In this document: positions 46,806 to 55,004 of the stretch, one piece after another
Layout of the letters: the number at the start of each line of letters is the position of its first letter
Numbering within the stretch: the stretch's first letter is position 1
Origin: Vibrio kanaloae
Lineage (GTDB): Bacteria > Pseudomonadota > Gammaproteobacteria > Enterobacterales > Vibrionaceae
Assembly: GCF_024347535.1 (NCBI RefSeq)
Contig: NZ_AP025497.1
Location: 806,001-870,000, forward strand
DNA: 64,000 nt
Reading direction: 5' to 3'
Notes under the pieces: generated by a model
Databases searched by the model: none
Seen by the model: only the letters and a program-made list of their open reading frames with translations
Told to the model about the DNA's origin: nothing
Made by a program: the position numbers and the translations under genes

Positions 46806-47066
46806 CTAGTTGTTCGTTTGAGATGAGATGTAATTTGCTAAGTTTTCTACCGATGCAAAATGCTGGCGAGTGTTTGAGTCGTCGGCATCAATAACAATGT
46901 TGTACTTCTTCTTGATAGCAAGGCCAAGTTCAAGTGCATCGATAGAGTCTAGTCCCAATCCATCACCAAATAGTGGAGCTTCTGTTTCAATCTCATCAAT
47001 GCTCATGTCTTCAAGGTTCAATGCGTCGATGATCAGTTGTTTCAGTTCGTTGTGTAATGTTTCCAC
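46806..47066 (-). CDS. apeE: Acyl carrier protein ApeE
   Basis: 86 residues with the arm site GLGLDSIDALELGLAIKKKY (Ser in DSID). It is distinct in sequence from ApeF, so the two ACPs probably have separate jobs (starter loading versus elongation), as in described APE systems. 106 bases separate it from apeD. Confidence 0.92.
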   Translation of the reverse strand: METLHNELKQLIIDALNLEDMSIDEIETEAPLFGDGLGLDSIDALELGLAIKKKYNIVIDADDSNTRQHFASVENLANYISSQTNN

Positions 47067-47172
47067 TTTGGCCTACTTAGTACTTTATCTGAATGCTGCT
47101 TTAAGGGATGCGATTCTACATTATGCGAGGTATTTTCCAAATACTGATATCGCCAGTTGTCTTATTGATGAG

Positions 47173-47943
47173 CTAAATGTTGTCTTCGGAAGGGAAAATA
47201 GTCTCTGCAAGGTGGTGATTAAGGCGTCTTGCTGCCGAAGTTAAGTTATTTGCATTCTCAATAAAGGGTGCGACTTCTATTTTACCTTTCACCGCAATAT
47301 GAAAAAAGGGTTTCGTAGCAGGAACTTGATACCATTTTTTCTCTTTCGTTAAGAATGTCGGAGAAACTGTAATATGAATAATGCGTAAATCGGTTTGTGT
47401 TCGAGTCGCTATTTGTGCCGCACCACGTTGTAAGGATGGTTCAATTCCCGGCGTTGTGCGAGTTCCTTCTGGAAAAACCAGCAGTACATTGCCACGTGAA
47501 AAGCGTTCTTCACAACGTTCTAAAAGATAGTCAGGTGCTTGATTGGGTATGTAACCCGCCGCTTTAACAATCCTCTTCATAAATGGGTTTTCCCATATTG
47601 CCGCTTTGACGAGACAATCACATTGAGGAAGTTGAGAGGCGATCAGTACATAATCAATCAAACTTGGGTGATTGGCGACGATGATGCAGTTACGATCTTT
47701 GCGTAGCAGTTCGGCGCCATCAATTCGGTAATCAATCGCGCCCGTGAACTTCATAATCCGGCAAAAAGCATTAAATGAAAAACGAATCAGTCGTTGAGTC
47801 TTAAGCTCTCTTTGGATGGTGTTTGATGTGGTGAGCGCGATCGAAGGCAAGATCAAGAAGCTAAGCACTAACCCTCCTATACCGAAGGTGGTGAAGCAAA
47901 GCCCTGTCGCGAATACTCGCCAATATTGGTCGATCTTACTCAT
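47173..47943 (-). CDS. apeD: Lysophospholipid-type acyltransferase ApeD
   Basis: A PlsC-like 1-acylglycerol-3-phosphate acyltransferase homologue, 256 residues from the ATG at 47943. The HX4D site is NHPSLIDYV and the partner motif is FPEGTRTTPG; an N-terminal membrane anchor is near 15-40. The ATGA overlap with apeC decides this start over the longer forms at 47976 and 48009. It would help build the lipid to which the polyene is attached. Confidence 0.86.
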   Translation of the reverse strand: MSKIDQYWRVFATGLCFTTFGIGGLVLSFLILPSIALTTSNTIQRELKTQRLIRFSFNAFCRIMKFTGAIDYRIDGAELLRKDRNCIIVANHPSLIDYVLIASQLPQCDCLVKAAIWENPFMKRIVKAAGYIPNQAPDYLLERCEERFSRGNVLLVFPEGTRTTPGIEPSLQRGAAQIATRTQTDLRIIHITVSPTFLTKEKKWYQVPATKPFFHIAVKGKIEVAPFIENANNLTSAARRLNHHLAETIFPSEDNI

Positions 47944-48689
47944 TCTTGAGTTCCAGGTTTCGTGTTGTTTACCCATGACCAAGTTTGGTGTTTTCCGGCA
48001 ATAGTCCAACGTTGTGCATTTTGTAGGATGCTTTGCAGTGTTTGCAGGCCTTGCGGTAAATCAGCCGCTGCTCTATCACTGGTTACTGTCCTTGAAACAG
48101 AGTAGTCACTGCCTGCGGTTAGCACTAAACCCAGAGCATAATCGGTATAGTGCTGAGTTTCGTATTCTTGATAAAGCTCAGGCAGAGGCTGATCGAAGTC
48201 GATGACTAACACACGATGCGATGGGTATTGGTGAAGGTAAAGGTAAGCTTCAATTAGCGCGTTATGGAAAGTATCTTGCCCAGCGGCGATTGAGGTCAGT
48301 GGAATTGGTGCTTTCGCGGCAATGGTGGTTAGCCCGGCTGCGGTATTGTGTACCGACTGCGAGAACGCCATTGGAGAAGCATCGTCACCTTCCAGTACTG
48401 ACTGAATTAATGTGGCAGTTCGGTGTAGCTCACCATGTCGGCTGGCAAAAACCAGATAATCAGTCGCGGTGTCTTTTAATAAGGTTAATGCGGTTTGGAC
48501 GGCAAGTTTGCTTTGTACACTCATGCGACGGCGCATCATCGGGGGAATAGCTTTAAACTCAGTTGAGCCATTTTTCGGCCAATCTAAGTTAGAGCTCCAC
48601 GCTTTCCATTCAACAATAGAGTTGAGGCCAGCCGAATTTGCAGACCATTTCTCGATATTAAATGACATTAATTGTGCTTGATTTGACAT
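47940..48689 (-). CDS. apeC: Degenerate ketosynthase / chain-length-factor-like ApeC
   Basis: A 249-residue protein of the short beta-ketoacyl synthase type (Ketoacyl-synt_2). The segment QSVHNTAAGLTTIAAKAPIP is recognisable, but the region where ketosynthases have the catalytic Cys reads TSIAAGQDTF, so it cannot be an active condensing enzyme. It also lacks the C-terminal half. In APE systems the partner forms a heterodimer with ApeO, like the chain length factors of type II polyketide synthases. It is the first gene of the minus operon, 72 bases from the divergent arm. Confidence 0.85.
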   Translation of the reverse strand: MSNQAQLMSFNIEKWSANSAGLNSIVEWKAWSSNLDWPKNGSTEFKAIPPMMRRRMSVQSKLAVQTALTLLKDTATDYLVFASRHGELHRTATLIQSVLEGDDASPMAFSQSVHNTAAGLTTIAAKAPIPLTSIAAGQDTFHNALIEAYLYLHQYPSHRVLVIDFDQPLPELYQEYETQHYTDYALGLVLTAGSDYSVSRTVTSDRAAADLPQGLQTLQSILQNAQRWTIAGKHQTWSWVNNTKPGTQE

Positions 48690-48761
48690 AGAGTATTGAT
48701 TTGCTTTGGGTCTAACTAAATACTATGCGTGCTTATAAATAAACACAGATAAGGAATTTAA

Positions 48762-49151
48762 ATGAAATTACTAAAAATAGCCGTTTCAATGTTATTCATA
48801 CTCGTTCTTGCAGGGTGTGGACGTGTCCAGCCTGTAATGAATGTTGAGGATACTCCAGTTGCACTGAATCTTCAAAGTAAACAGGTGAAATCAGCTATTT
48901 ATGAGTCCGCTGAGAATCGAGGCTGGTTGGTTTCAGAAATAAAGCCAGGATTGATTCGTGCCGAGCTGTATGTTCGGTCACACCATGCTGTGGTTGAAAT
49001 TCCTTATAGTGACAAGTTTTACTCTATTCTTTACGTTGAATCAGAGAATTTAAAATACGACGATGGTGAAATACACCGTAATTACAACCGCTGGGTTAAT
49101 AACTTAAACGTTGATATTAAACGCAAGCTTGCACAAATGGCTGCAGAGTAA
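48762..49151 (+). CDS. Small lipoprotein on the divergent APE arm
   Basis: A 129-residue lipoprotein: signal ending LAGC (Cys19), then a mixed alpha/beta domain with KSAIYESAENRGW, RSHHAVVEIPYSDKFYSI and NRWVNNLNVDIKRKL. I recall similar small lipoproteins in other Vibrio and enterobacterial APE loci (perhaps apeA), but am not sure. It starts the divergent arm; the methyltransferase gene starts 31 bases downstream. Function unknown. Confidence 0.7.
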   Translation: MKLLKIAVSMLFILVLAGCGRVQPVMNVEDTPVALNLQSKQVKSAIYESAENRGWLVSEIKPGLIRAELYVRSHHAVVEIPYSDKFYSILYVESENLKYDDGEIHRNYNRWVNNLNVDIKRKLAQMAAE

Positions 49152-49182
49152 TCCCTCCTATTATTTGAAAGTTAGGTTTTTC

Positions 49183-50256
49183 GTGTCGGAATATAAATTA
49201 GATCCATTCAACGCATTAGAAGCAAAAACAGAAGCGCAAAAATTATCTTTTGCTCCTATTGTTTTTCATACAGCTCGTACACTTCGTGATTTAGGTATTT
49301 TAAAGGCCCTAGATGAGGTGGGTAATGATGGTTTACCAGCCGAGAAGCTTTCGGAAATCACCGGTGTATCCGAGTACGGCGTGAAAGTTCTACTCGATAT
49401 GGCGCTAAGTGCTCATATTGTTACTTGGGACAAACCTAACTATAAAATAGCCAACCTTGGTTTTTACCTTCTGCACGACGGCATGACTAATGCCAACTTG
49501 GATTTCACTGCCGATGTTTGTTATGCCGCGATGATGCATTTAACGGAAGCGATTGAAGAAGGAACACCAGCGGGCTTGCAAGAGCTGGGTGATTGGGAAA
49601 CCATTTACCAAGGTTTATCTCAATTGCCAGAAAAAGCAAAAGAGAGCTGGTTCAAGTTTGATCATTTCTATTCAGACCGTTCGTTCCCAGTGTTGCTTGA
49701 GAAAGTCTTCAGTAAGAAACCTAAGTCGCTGGTGGATATTGGTGGTAACACGGGAAAGTGGGCGATGCAGTGTTGTAATCACGACTCGGACGTTGAGGTG
49801 ACGATTGTTGATTTGCCACAGCAGCTAGAAATGGCAATGGCAAATGCAACGCAGCACGGTCATCAAGGCCGAGTAACGCCATTCCCGGCCAACATGTTGG
49901 ATAAACAGCAAGCTCTGCCAACGGGCGCCGATGTGTGGTGGATGAGTCAGTTCCTTGATTGCTTCTCGCCAATGGAGATTCTGAGCATATTAAAGCGTGT
50001 TCGCTCTCATATGTCAGAAGGCGCGACAGTCTATATCCTTGAACTGTTTTGGGATGCGCAGAAATACGATGCGGCTTCTTATAGCTTAAACGCGACGTCT
50101 CTCTACTTTACCTGCTTGGCAAATGGCAACAGCCGTTTTTACCGCAGTGAAGATTTCTTAGAGATCGTTGAAGAAGCGGGCTTTGAAGTGGTAACTCGTA
50201 CCGACGATATCGGTCTTGGTCACACGCTTCTTGAATTGAAAGCTGGCGCACAATAA
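49183..50256 (+). CDS. SAM-dependent O-methyltransferase-fold enzyme
   Basis: About 357 residues from the GTG at 49183, with an N-terminal winged-helix dimerisation domain (LSEITGVSEYGVKVLLDMAL) and a Rossmann domain with the SAM motif LVDIGGNTGKWAMQC, like plant-type COMT and hydroxyneurosporene methyltransferases. The frame is open 24 codons upstream with no ATG; the GTG is preceded by TTAGG and begins the conserved-looking SEYKLDPFNALEAK. It is likely to methylate the aryl head or ring of the polyene (the apeB position in other loci), but that is inference from context. Confidence 0.8.
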   Translation: MSEYKLDPFNALEAKTEAQKLSFAPIVFHTARTLRDLGILKALDEVGNDGLPAEKLSEITGVSEYGVKVLLDMALSAHIVTWDKPNYKIANLGFYLLHDGMTNANLDFTADVCYAAMMHLTEAIEEGTPAGLQELGDWETIYQGLSQLPEKAKESWFKFDHFYSDRSFPVLLEKVFSKKPKSLVDIGGNTGKWAMQCCNHDSDVEVTIVDLPQQLEMAMANATQHGHQGRVTPFPANMLDKQQALPTGADVWWMSQFLDCFSPMEILSILKRVRSHMSEGATVYILELFWDAQKYDAASYSLNATSLYFTCLANGNSRFYRSEDFLEIVEEAGFEVVTRTDDIGLGHTLLELKAGAQ

Positions 50257-50279
50257 AAATAACAAACATGGCTTAAATA

Positions 50280-51521
50280 ATGAAAAAACTATCAACTCAA
50301 GTGGTGATCATCGGAGCTGGGCCGTCAGGGTCTATTGCTGCGTCTTTGCTTCATAAAAAAGGCATCGATGTTCGAGTGATTGAAAAGAGCGTATTCCCTC
50401 GCTTTTCTATTGGTGAAAGTCTATTACCAGCTTGTATGGAAGTGATTGAACAGGCTGGGATGACTGATGTGGTAATCAACGCCAACTTCCAATACAAAGA
50501 TGGCGCTGCCTTTCGCAAAAATGGCGTGTACACCGCATTCAATTTTGAAAACAAGTTTTCTTCTGGGCCGGGAACTACGTTTCAGGTTCAGCGAGGCGCT
50601 TTTGATAAGGTGCTAGCAGATACTGCCGAGGCACAGGGTGTTGCTATCGATTACCAGCATGAGTTGATGGGCATTGACTTCACCGAAGATTGCACCGTTT
50701 TAGATGTACAAGTGCTTGATGGAGAGCGCTATCAGCTAGAGGCGCAATACGTTTTAGATGGCAGTGGTTTTGGCCGAGTGTTACCGAAAATGCTTAACTT
50801 GGAAGAGCCGTCATCACTTCCTCCACGCAAAGCTATTTTCACGCACATTAACGATCATATTGCAGAGGTTGATACCGACCTTGAATATGACCGCAATAAA
50901 ATCCTGATCTCGGTGCACCCAAATAATCCTGATGTTTGGTATTGGTTGATCCCATTTAGCAACGGTGTCTCTTCGTTTGGTGTGGTAGGGGAGCCAAAGT
51001 TCTTTGAATCCTACCCACAAGACAAGATTGCCGCGATTAAGCAATTGGCAATGGAAGAGCCGGGTTTAGCTGAGATATTGGCACACGCAGAGTATCTTAG
51101 TCCTGCGGGTGAAATCGGTGGCTATTCTTCTAACGTAAAACATCTTGCCACAGACAAATATGCACTGCTCGGTAACGCTGGTGAGTTTCTTGATCCTGTA
51201 TTCTCGTCGGGCGTGACGATTGCGATGAAGTCGGCTCAGCTTGCGGTTGAGTGTGTGGAAAAGCAGCTTAATGGTGAAAAAGTTGATTGGGAACGCGATT
51301 ATGCCGATCCATTGATGGTTGGCGTAAATACCTTTAGAACGTATGTTGAAGGGTGGTATTCAGGTACTTTGCAGGATGTGATTTTCTATCAAGATCCAAA
51401 TCCGAAGATTAAGCAAATGGTGTGCTCTATTTTGGCGGGCTACGCATGGGATCAAACCAATCCTTATGTGAAAGACTCGCAACGCCGATTGACGACTTTG
51501 GCAGAGATCTGCCGAAGCTAG
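50280..51521 (+). CDS. FAD-dependent oxidoreductase with halogenase-like motifs
   Basis: A 413-residue flavoprotein of the flavin-dependent halogenase/geranylgeranyl-reductase group. The FAD motif GAGPSG is at 12-17, FSIGESLLPACMEVI follows, and the second flavin segment is LLGNAGEFLDPVFSSGV. Residues 220-225 read WYWLIP, which fits the WxWxIP signature of flavin halogenases; Lys73 in KDGAAF is in the area where those enzymes have the catalytic lysine. It could chlorinate or hydroxylate the aryl ring, or be a dehydrogenase. It lies 23 bases after the methyltransferase gene, in the same arm. Confidence 0.8.
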   Translation: MKKLSTQVVIIGAGPSGSIAASLLHKKGIDVRVIEKSVFPRFSIGESLLPACMEVIEQAGMTDVVINANFQYKDGAAFRKNGVYTAFNFENKFSSGPGTTFQVQRGAFDKVLADTAEAQGVAIDYQHELMGIDFTEDCTVLDVQVLDGERYQLEAQYVLDGSGFGRVLPKMLNLEEPSSLPPRKAIFTHINDHIAEVDTDLEYDRNKILISVHPNNPDVWYWLIPFSNGVSSFGVVGEPKFFESYPQDKIAAIKQLAMEEPGLAEILAHAEYLSPAGEIGGYSSNVKHLATDKYALLGNAGEFLDPVFSSGVTIAMKSAQLAVECVEKQLNGEKVDWERDYADPLMVGVNTFRTYVEGWYSGTLQDVIFYQDPNPKIKQMVCSILAGYAWDQTNPYVKDSQRRLTTLAEICRS

Positions 51522-51578
51522 GTGCTCTATTTAGCGTGCGATGACGCCTTAAAGTGCCAAGGTAACTAGCCTAAAAAT

Positions 51579-51608
51579 AAACACAGCCGCATTTGCGGCT
51601 GTGTTTGT
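51579..51608. terminator. Terminator after the divergent APE arm
   Basis: AAACACAGCCGC / GCGGCTGTGTTT stem with an ATTT loop; between convergent genes, so it may serve both. Confidence 0.8.
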
Positions 51609-51647
51609 ATCTGAACAATATGAGTAGTCAGCGTATTCGAGTGAAGG

Positions 51648-52154
51648 CTATTTCAGATCGATACTGTTCAATCGTCCCATAAAAATAAGCAAATCAATCA
51701 CATCTTTGTGAGCATCAAGCAGTGCACGTTTAGTTTGGCTATAAGCGGCAAGTCGACCGTGTTTTCTGATTGAGCACACCTTAGTTTTGTATTTGTAATC
51801 GCCATTCTCAGAGAATACACGCCATTTCGCGATATAACATTCGTCACGGTGTTCAGGGTCACTCTGAGTCGGGTTTGGCTTGAATACAATTTTGGGTTCT
51901 AAACTATGGGGTAGGCGCGTCATCAAGTAGGGCTCTTTGAGGACTTTGGGCCAAAATTTACCCCAAAGCTTTCTGCCTAGCTCATCTCTCAATTTTATAG
52001 TTTTCTTCAGTGCCTTATTTTCACCCATACGAACAAAGCCGACAGAGCGATGCAGCACCGTATCTTCGGGAGTATGAATATGGATTTTAAAAGCGGTTTG
52101 ACCTTTCGAAATAAAGCGGTAACCGGTCGCACCAATTAGGTTATTCTGACTCAT
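51648..52154 (-). CDS. Hypothetical protein, possible AP2-like domain
   Basis: A 168-residue, basic, soluble protein without signal peptide. The first half (IGATGYRFISKGQTAFKI, later SVGF and KLRDELGRKLWGKFW) has the strand-strand-strand-helix pattern of AP2-type DNA-binding domains, as seen in phage and homing-endonuclease proteins, but conservation is weak. The second half has a CYIAKWRVFSENGDYKY strand region. I do not recognise the gene. It stands alone between the APE locus and the flagellar genes, convergent with the APE arm. Confidence 0.6.
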   Translation of the reverse strand: MSQNNLIGATGYRFISKGQTAFKIHIHTPEDTVLHRSVGFVRMGENKALKKTIKLRDELGRKLWGKFWPKVLKEPYLMTRLPHSLEPKIVFKPNPTQSDPEHRDECYIAKWRVFSENGDYKYKTKVCSIRKHGRLAAYSQTKRALLDAHKDVIDLLIFMGRLNSIDLK

Positions 52155-52292
52155 AGCTTACTAAATGATGATTATGTTATTAATAAGGTTACGACAAATA
52201 CGTCTAAACCGAAACCAATCATCAGAAAAAAATAAAGCCTTAGTACTTTTGCTAAGGCTTTATGAAAAACGATGAAGCGAACATGTCGCTAA

Positions 52293-53426
52293 CTACATGA
52301 TCTTTTGCATCACATCACCAATCTGAATACTTCCTGCAAGGCTTGGCTGATCAATAGTGAGTTCCGCTTCATTTTCGTAGACGCGAGAAACTGTCAGAGT
52401 GATATCACTTTGAGATACTTTATTACGTGGTAAGCCTCGTTGGTCGATAAAGGAACCTGTATGCCACAGTTGCAGTTTGTCACCTCGTTGTACGCCATGC
52501 AGCCGACCTAAATCGATGGTCACTGTGTTACCAAACACTGCGGCAACTTCAGGAAGGGTGATCTTGCATGATACTTCAGACTCCAAGTCCAACATAATGT
52601 TGCGGCTGACACGAAGCATCATAGTGCCGTAGGTGGATGCCCAGAAACGCGCACTCCGGGTATCGACTTCACTGGTCTTAGCGAATGGCCACTTTGCTAC
52701 TTCACGATAGCTACGGTTATATATCTGATGACCTGTTTTGCCATCGAATACCTGCATTTCTAATGCAAACTGGCGATTGATAACGTCATCTTTCAACAAC
52801 TTAGACTCGACCGTTGCGGTTAAGTCGGTAATATCGCCACCAATAATGTATTGTGCGCCAGTATCTTGAGCGATCATCTTGATGACTTCAGGTTGACGTT
52901 TATCGATGTCGTAGTCGGTCGTGCCTACAGAAACAAAGCTGCGAGACTCTTGTGCGAGTTGGCGGTCAACGACATGGCCGAAATCATCTCCGAGGTTATA
53001 GATCCTGCCCATCACGGCTTGTTGAGGGGAAGTCACATCAATATTACCGACCAAGAATGTCTTCTTATATTGGCTCTCATGGCAAGCATTTGCCGAAGGA
53101 TAGATGTCGATCTTTGCAGTGATCATTAAATTGCCACCGCGTGTTTTCTCTTTCTCAACTAAGATGTAGCGTACTTCGTGATTGGTAAACTGGAACTCTT
53201 TTTTCTTTGCGTCTAAGTAGGGAGTGAGGTTGGAAATGCTGCCTATATCGGCTCCTGAGAACTGCACGGCTTTATAAACCGCGTCTTCCAGGGCGTGAAT
53301 CCTTGCGGTCTCTTCTGACGATACGATGGCTGCAGTACCGGTAACTTCATACCAAGAGGCATGAGCATTGAAGTTTATTGTGACTAATAAACTTATTGAA
53401 AATAAGTAAGAAATTATTTTTTTCAT
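52293..53426 (-). CDS. flgT: Flagellar assembly protein FlgT (H-ring)
   Basis: FlgT builds the H ring around the basal body of the polar flagellum, needed for motor stators and secretion in Vibrio. The 377-residue protein has a signal peptide ending NAHA before SWYEVTGTAAI, then the three domains of FlgT: an N-terminal domain (25-110), a middle domain similar to TolB-N, and a C-terminal domain (DLGRLHGVQRGDKLQLW). It is divergent from flgO-flgP; a sigma-54 promoter is visible upstream. Confidence 0.93.
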   Translation of the reverse strand: MKKIISYLFSISLLVTINFNAHASWYEVTGTAAIVSSEETARIHALEDAVYKAVQFSGADIGSISNLTPYLDAKKKEFQFTNHEVRYILVEKEKTRGGNLMITAKIDIYPSANACHESQYKKTFLVGNIDVTSPQQAVMGRIYNLGDDFGHVVDRQLAQESRSFVSVGTTDYDIDKRQPEVIKMIAQDTGAQYIIGGDITDLTATVESKLLKDDVINRQFALEMQVFDGKTGHQIYNRSYREVAKWPFAKTSEVDTRSARFWASTYGTMMLRVSRNIMLDLESEVSCKITLPEVAAVFGNTVTIDLGRLHGVQRGDKLQLWHTGSFIDQRGLPRNKVSQSDITLTVSRVYENEAELTIDQPSLAGSIQIGDVMQKIM

Positions 53427-53442
53427 CTATTCGTTACCAGTT

Positions 53443-53458
53443 GGGTATAAATATTGCT
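53443..53458 (+). promoter_or_regulatory. Possible sigma-54 promoter of flgO
   Basis: GGGTATAAATATTGCT has GG at -24 and GC at -12 in correct register, but the -24 box is otherwise poor. It lies 160 bases before flgO. Confidence 0.35.
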
Positions 53459-53524
53459 TAACAAATAACTATAAGCTTGAAGCTGACTTAAGTGTGTTTT
53501 TCTTAATCTGAACCATTACTGAAA

Positions 53525-53540
53525 AGCAAAGACTGTTCCA
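53525..53540 (-). promoter_or_regulatory. Sigma-54 promoter of flgT
   Basis: On the minus strand TGGAACAGTCTTTGCT: GG and GC with the correct 12-base register, one mismatch to TGGCAC-N5-TTGCT. About 100 bases before the flgT start. Confidence 0.72.
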
Positions 53541-53617
53541 ACATTGTAATCCATTGAAAAAATAATGGTGAGAAGATATTGGCACAGTAAGCACTATAAA
53601 CATCTGGAGATAAGAGA

Positions 53618-54253
53618 ATGAAAAAATGGCTCGTAGTAATGAGTGTCATGTTGATGACATCATGCGCTTATTCGCCTATATATAACGGCAAGTCTGAGTA
53701 TTCAGGAAGTCAGTTTATGTTGATGGCTAGCCCTCGTCATACCATGGATTTCTTCGTGGAAAGTATGACTGAAGATTTGATCATTTCGAATACGAGTATT
53801 TCAGCAAGAACACCGATTGCCATTACGTCGTTTGTTGACCTACAACATATGGACACAACAAACTGGTTAGGTAACTCAGTTTCAGAAGGCTTTATCCATC
53901 AATTTCAGCGTCGTGGTTTCAAAGTCGTTGATTTCAAAACCACAGGCTCAATTCAGGTGACTCAGCAGGGCGACTTCTCTTTAAGTCGTGACTGGAAAGA
54001 CCTAGCTCAAGAGCAAGATGTCCAGTACGTTTTGACGGGCACTATGCTTCGCCAAGAAGGCGGTGTGCTTGTGAATGCTCGTGTGGTTGGTATGCAAACT
54101 CGTATCGTTGTTGCTTCTGCTCAAGGTTTCTTACCAGCGGATCGTATTGGTCGTGACCTAGATACTCTGAATAGTATTCGAACTCAAGATGGTGTCATCA
54201 TTCGTTCTGATCCAACGATGACTCAGCCTTATACTGTTATTCTTCGCCCTTAG
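53618..54253 (+). CDS. flgO: Flagellar outer-membrane lipoprotein FlgO
   Basis: A 211-residue lipoprotein (signal ending MTSC, Cys16) of the FlgO family, needed for motility and colonisation in Vibrio cholerae. The core ITSFVDLQHMDTTNWLGNSV and SRDWKDLAQEQDVQYVLTGT is typical. It is followed nine bases later by flgP; both divergent from flgT. Confidence 0.92.
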   Translation: MKKWLVVMSVMLMTSCAYSPIYNGKSEYSGSQFMLMASPRHTMDFFVESMTEDLIISNTSISARTPIAITSFVDLQHMDTTNWLGNSVSEGFIHQFQRRGFKVVDFKTTGSIQVTQQGDFSLSRDWKDLAQEQDVQYVLTGTMLRQEGGVLVNARVVGMQTRIVVASAQGFLPADRIGRDLDTLNSIRTQDGVIIRSDPTMTQPYTVILRP

Positions 54254-54262
54254 GAGTTCGTG

Positions 54263-54694
54263 ATGAAGAAGTTAATATTTGTTGTCGTCGCTTTATTGCT
54301 TGTTGGTTGTCAACCATTACAAAACATGAGGCCAAATGATTTTCTAGTTGCTGTTGGCTACGCTAGTATCAGTGAGCAAAAAGGACGTAATGACGAAGAA
54401 AAACGTATCCGAGCGATGAGAGCTTCTAAAATTGATGCCTACCGTGAGCTTGCTGAACAAGTCTATGGTATGCGGGTGAGTGGTAGAGCTGAGCTTGAAG
54501 ATCAACGTCTTGGCACCGAGAGAACTTCCGGTGCTGTTGATGGTGTAATCCGTGGCGCAGAAGTGGTCCGCAGTTACCCTGTCGGTGATAGTTATGTCAC
54601 TGAGCTTCAGTTAGATATCCGTAAGATGGAACAGCTACGTAATTACGGTGAAGTTCAAGCAGTACCTCAGAAAAGACAACAAACGTTGTTCTAA
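54263..54694 (+). CDS. flgP: Flagellar outer-membrane lipoprotein FlgP
   Basis: A 143-residue lipoprotein (signal ending LLVGC) of the LPP20/FlgP family that works with FlgO, with the region ASKIDAYRELAEQVYGMRV and GAEVVRSYPVGDSYVTEL. The ATG at 54263 is six bases from TAGGAG; a GTG immediately before is less likely. A terminator follows at 54791. Confidence 0.92.
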   Translation: MKKLIFVVVALLLVGCQPLQNMRPNDFLVAVGYASISEQKGRNDEEKRIRAMRASKIDAYRELAEQVYGMRVSGRAELEDQRLGTERTSGAVDGVIRGAEVVRSYPVGDSYVTELQLDIRKMEQLRNYGEVQAVPQKRQQTLF

Positions 54695-54790
54695 CTTAAG
54701 AATCATCTAGTTATAAGATTATCCAGTTATATTGGCTGTTACTCGCTTTCCAGATGGCGTAACGGCAACCAGTAACAGGTATGAAAACAG

Positions 54791-54823
54791 AGCGGCAAGT
54801 ATGAAAATACTTGCCGCTTTTTT
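54791..54823 (+). terminator. Terminator after flgP
   Basis: AGCGGCAAGTA / TACTTGCCGCT stem followed by a T run. Confidence 0.9.
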
Positions 54824-55004
54824 GTTTATAGGTTTATTGGGCACATTTACAGGTTCTATGAAAGCTTGACGGGTCGAGCGAGAAGAATAGGCTGAGATAC
54901 AGATACAGATACAGATACAGATACAGATACAGATACAGATACAGATACAGATACAGATACAGATACAAGCAAGAAGGGGGTTGTTACGAAGAGGGTTAGC
55001 CTAA
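54824..55004. other. Gene-free region between flgP terminator and flgN
   Basis: Contains the hexanucleotide repeat at 54895-54966 and nothing else recognisable. With the terminator, the flgP-flgN gap is 310 bases. Confidence 0.6.
54895..54966. repeat. Hexanucleotide microsatellite (AGATAC)12
   Basis: Twelve perfect copies of AGATAC (72 bases), not inside any gene, 38 bases from the flgN stop and downstream of the flgP terminator. Confidence 0.97.

Noticed and set aside
32966..51521. APE locus as a fatty acid synthesis (fab) cluster
   Set aside because: The mix of ammonia-lyase, MMPL exporter, LolA-like carrier and GT2-acyltransferase fusion, and the missing enoyl reductase, fit polyene rather than fatty acid synthesis.
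53580..53595. TTGGCAC -24 like box just before flgO
   Set aside because: The nearest GC is two bases too close to be a -12 element; sigma-54 promoters do not tolerate this spacing.
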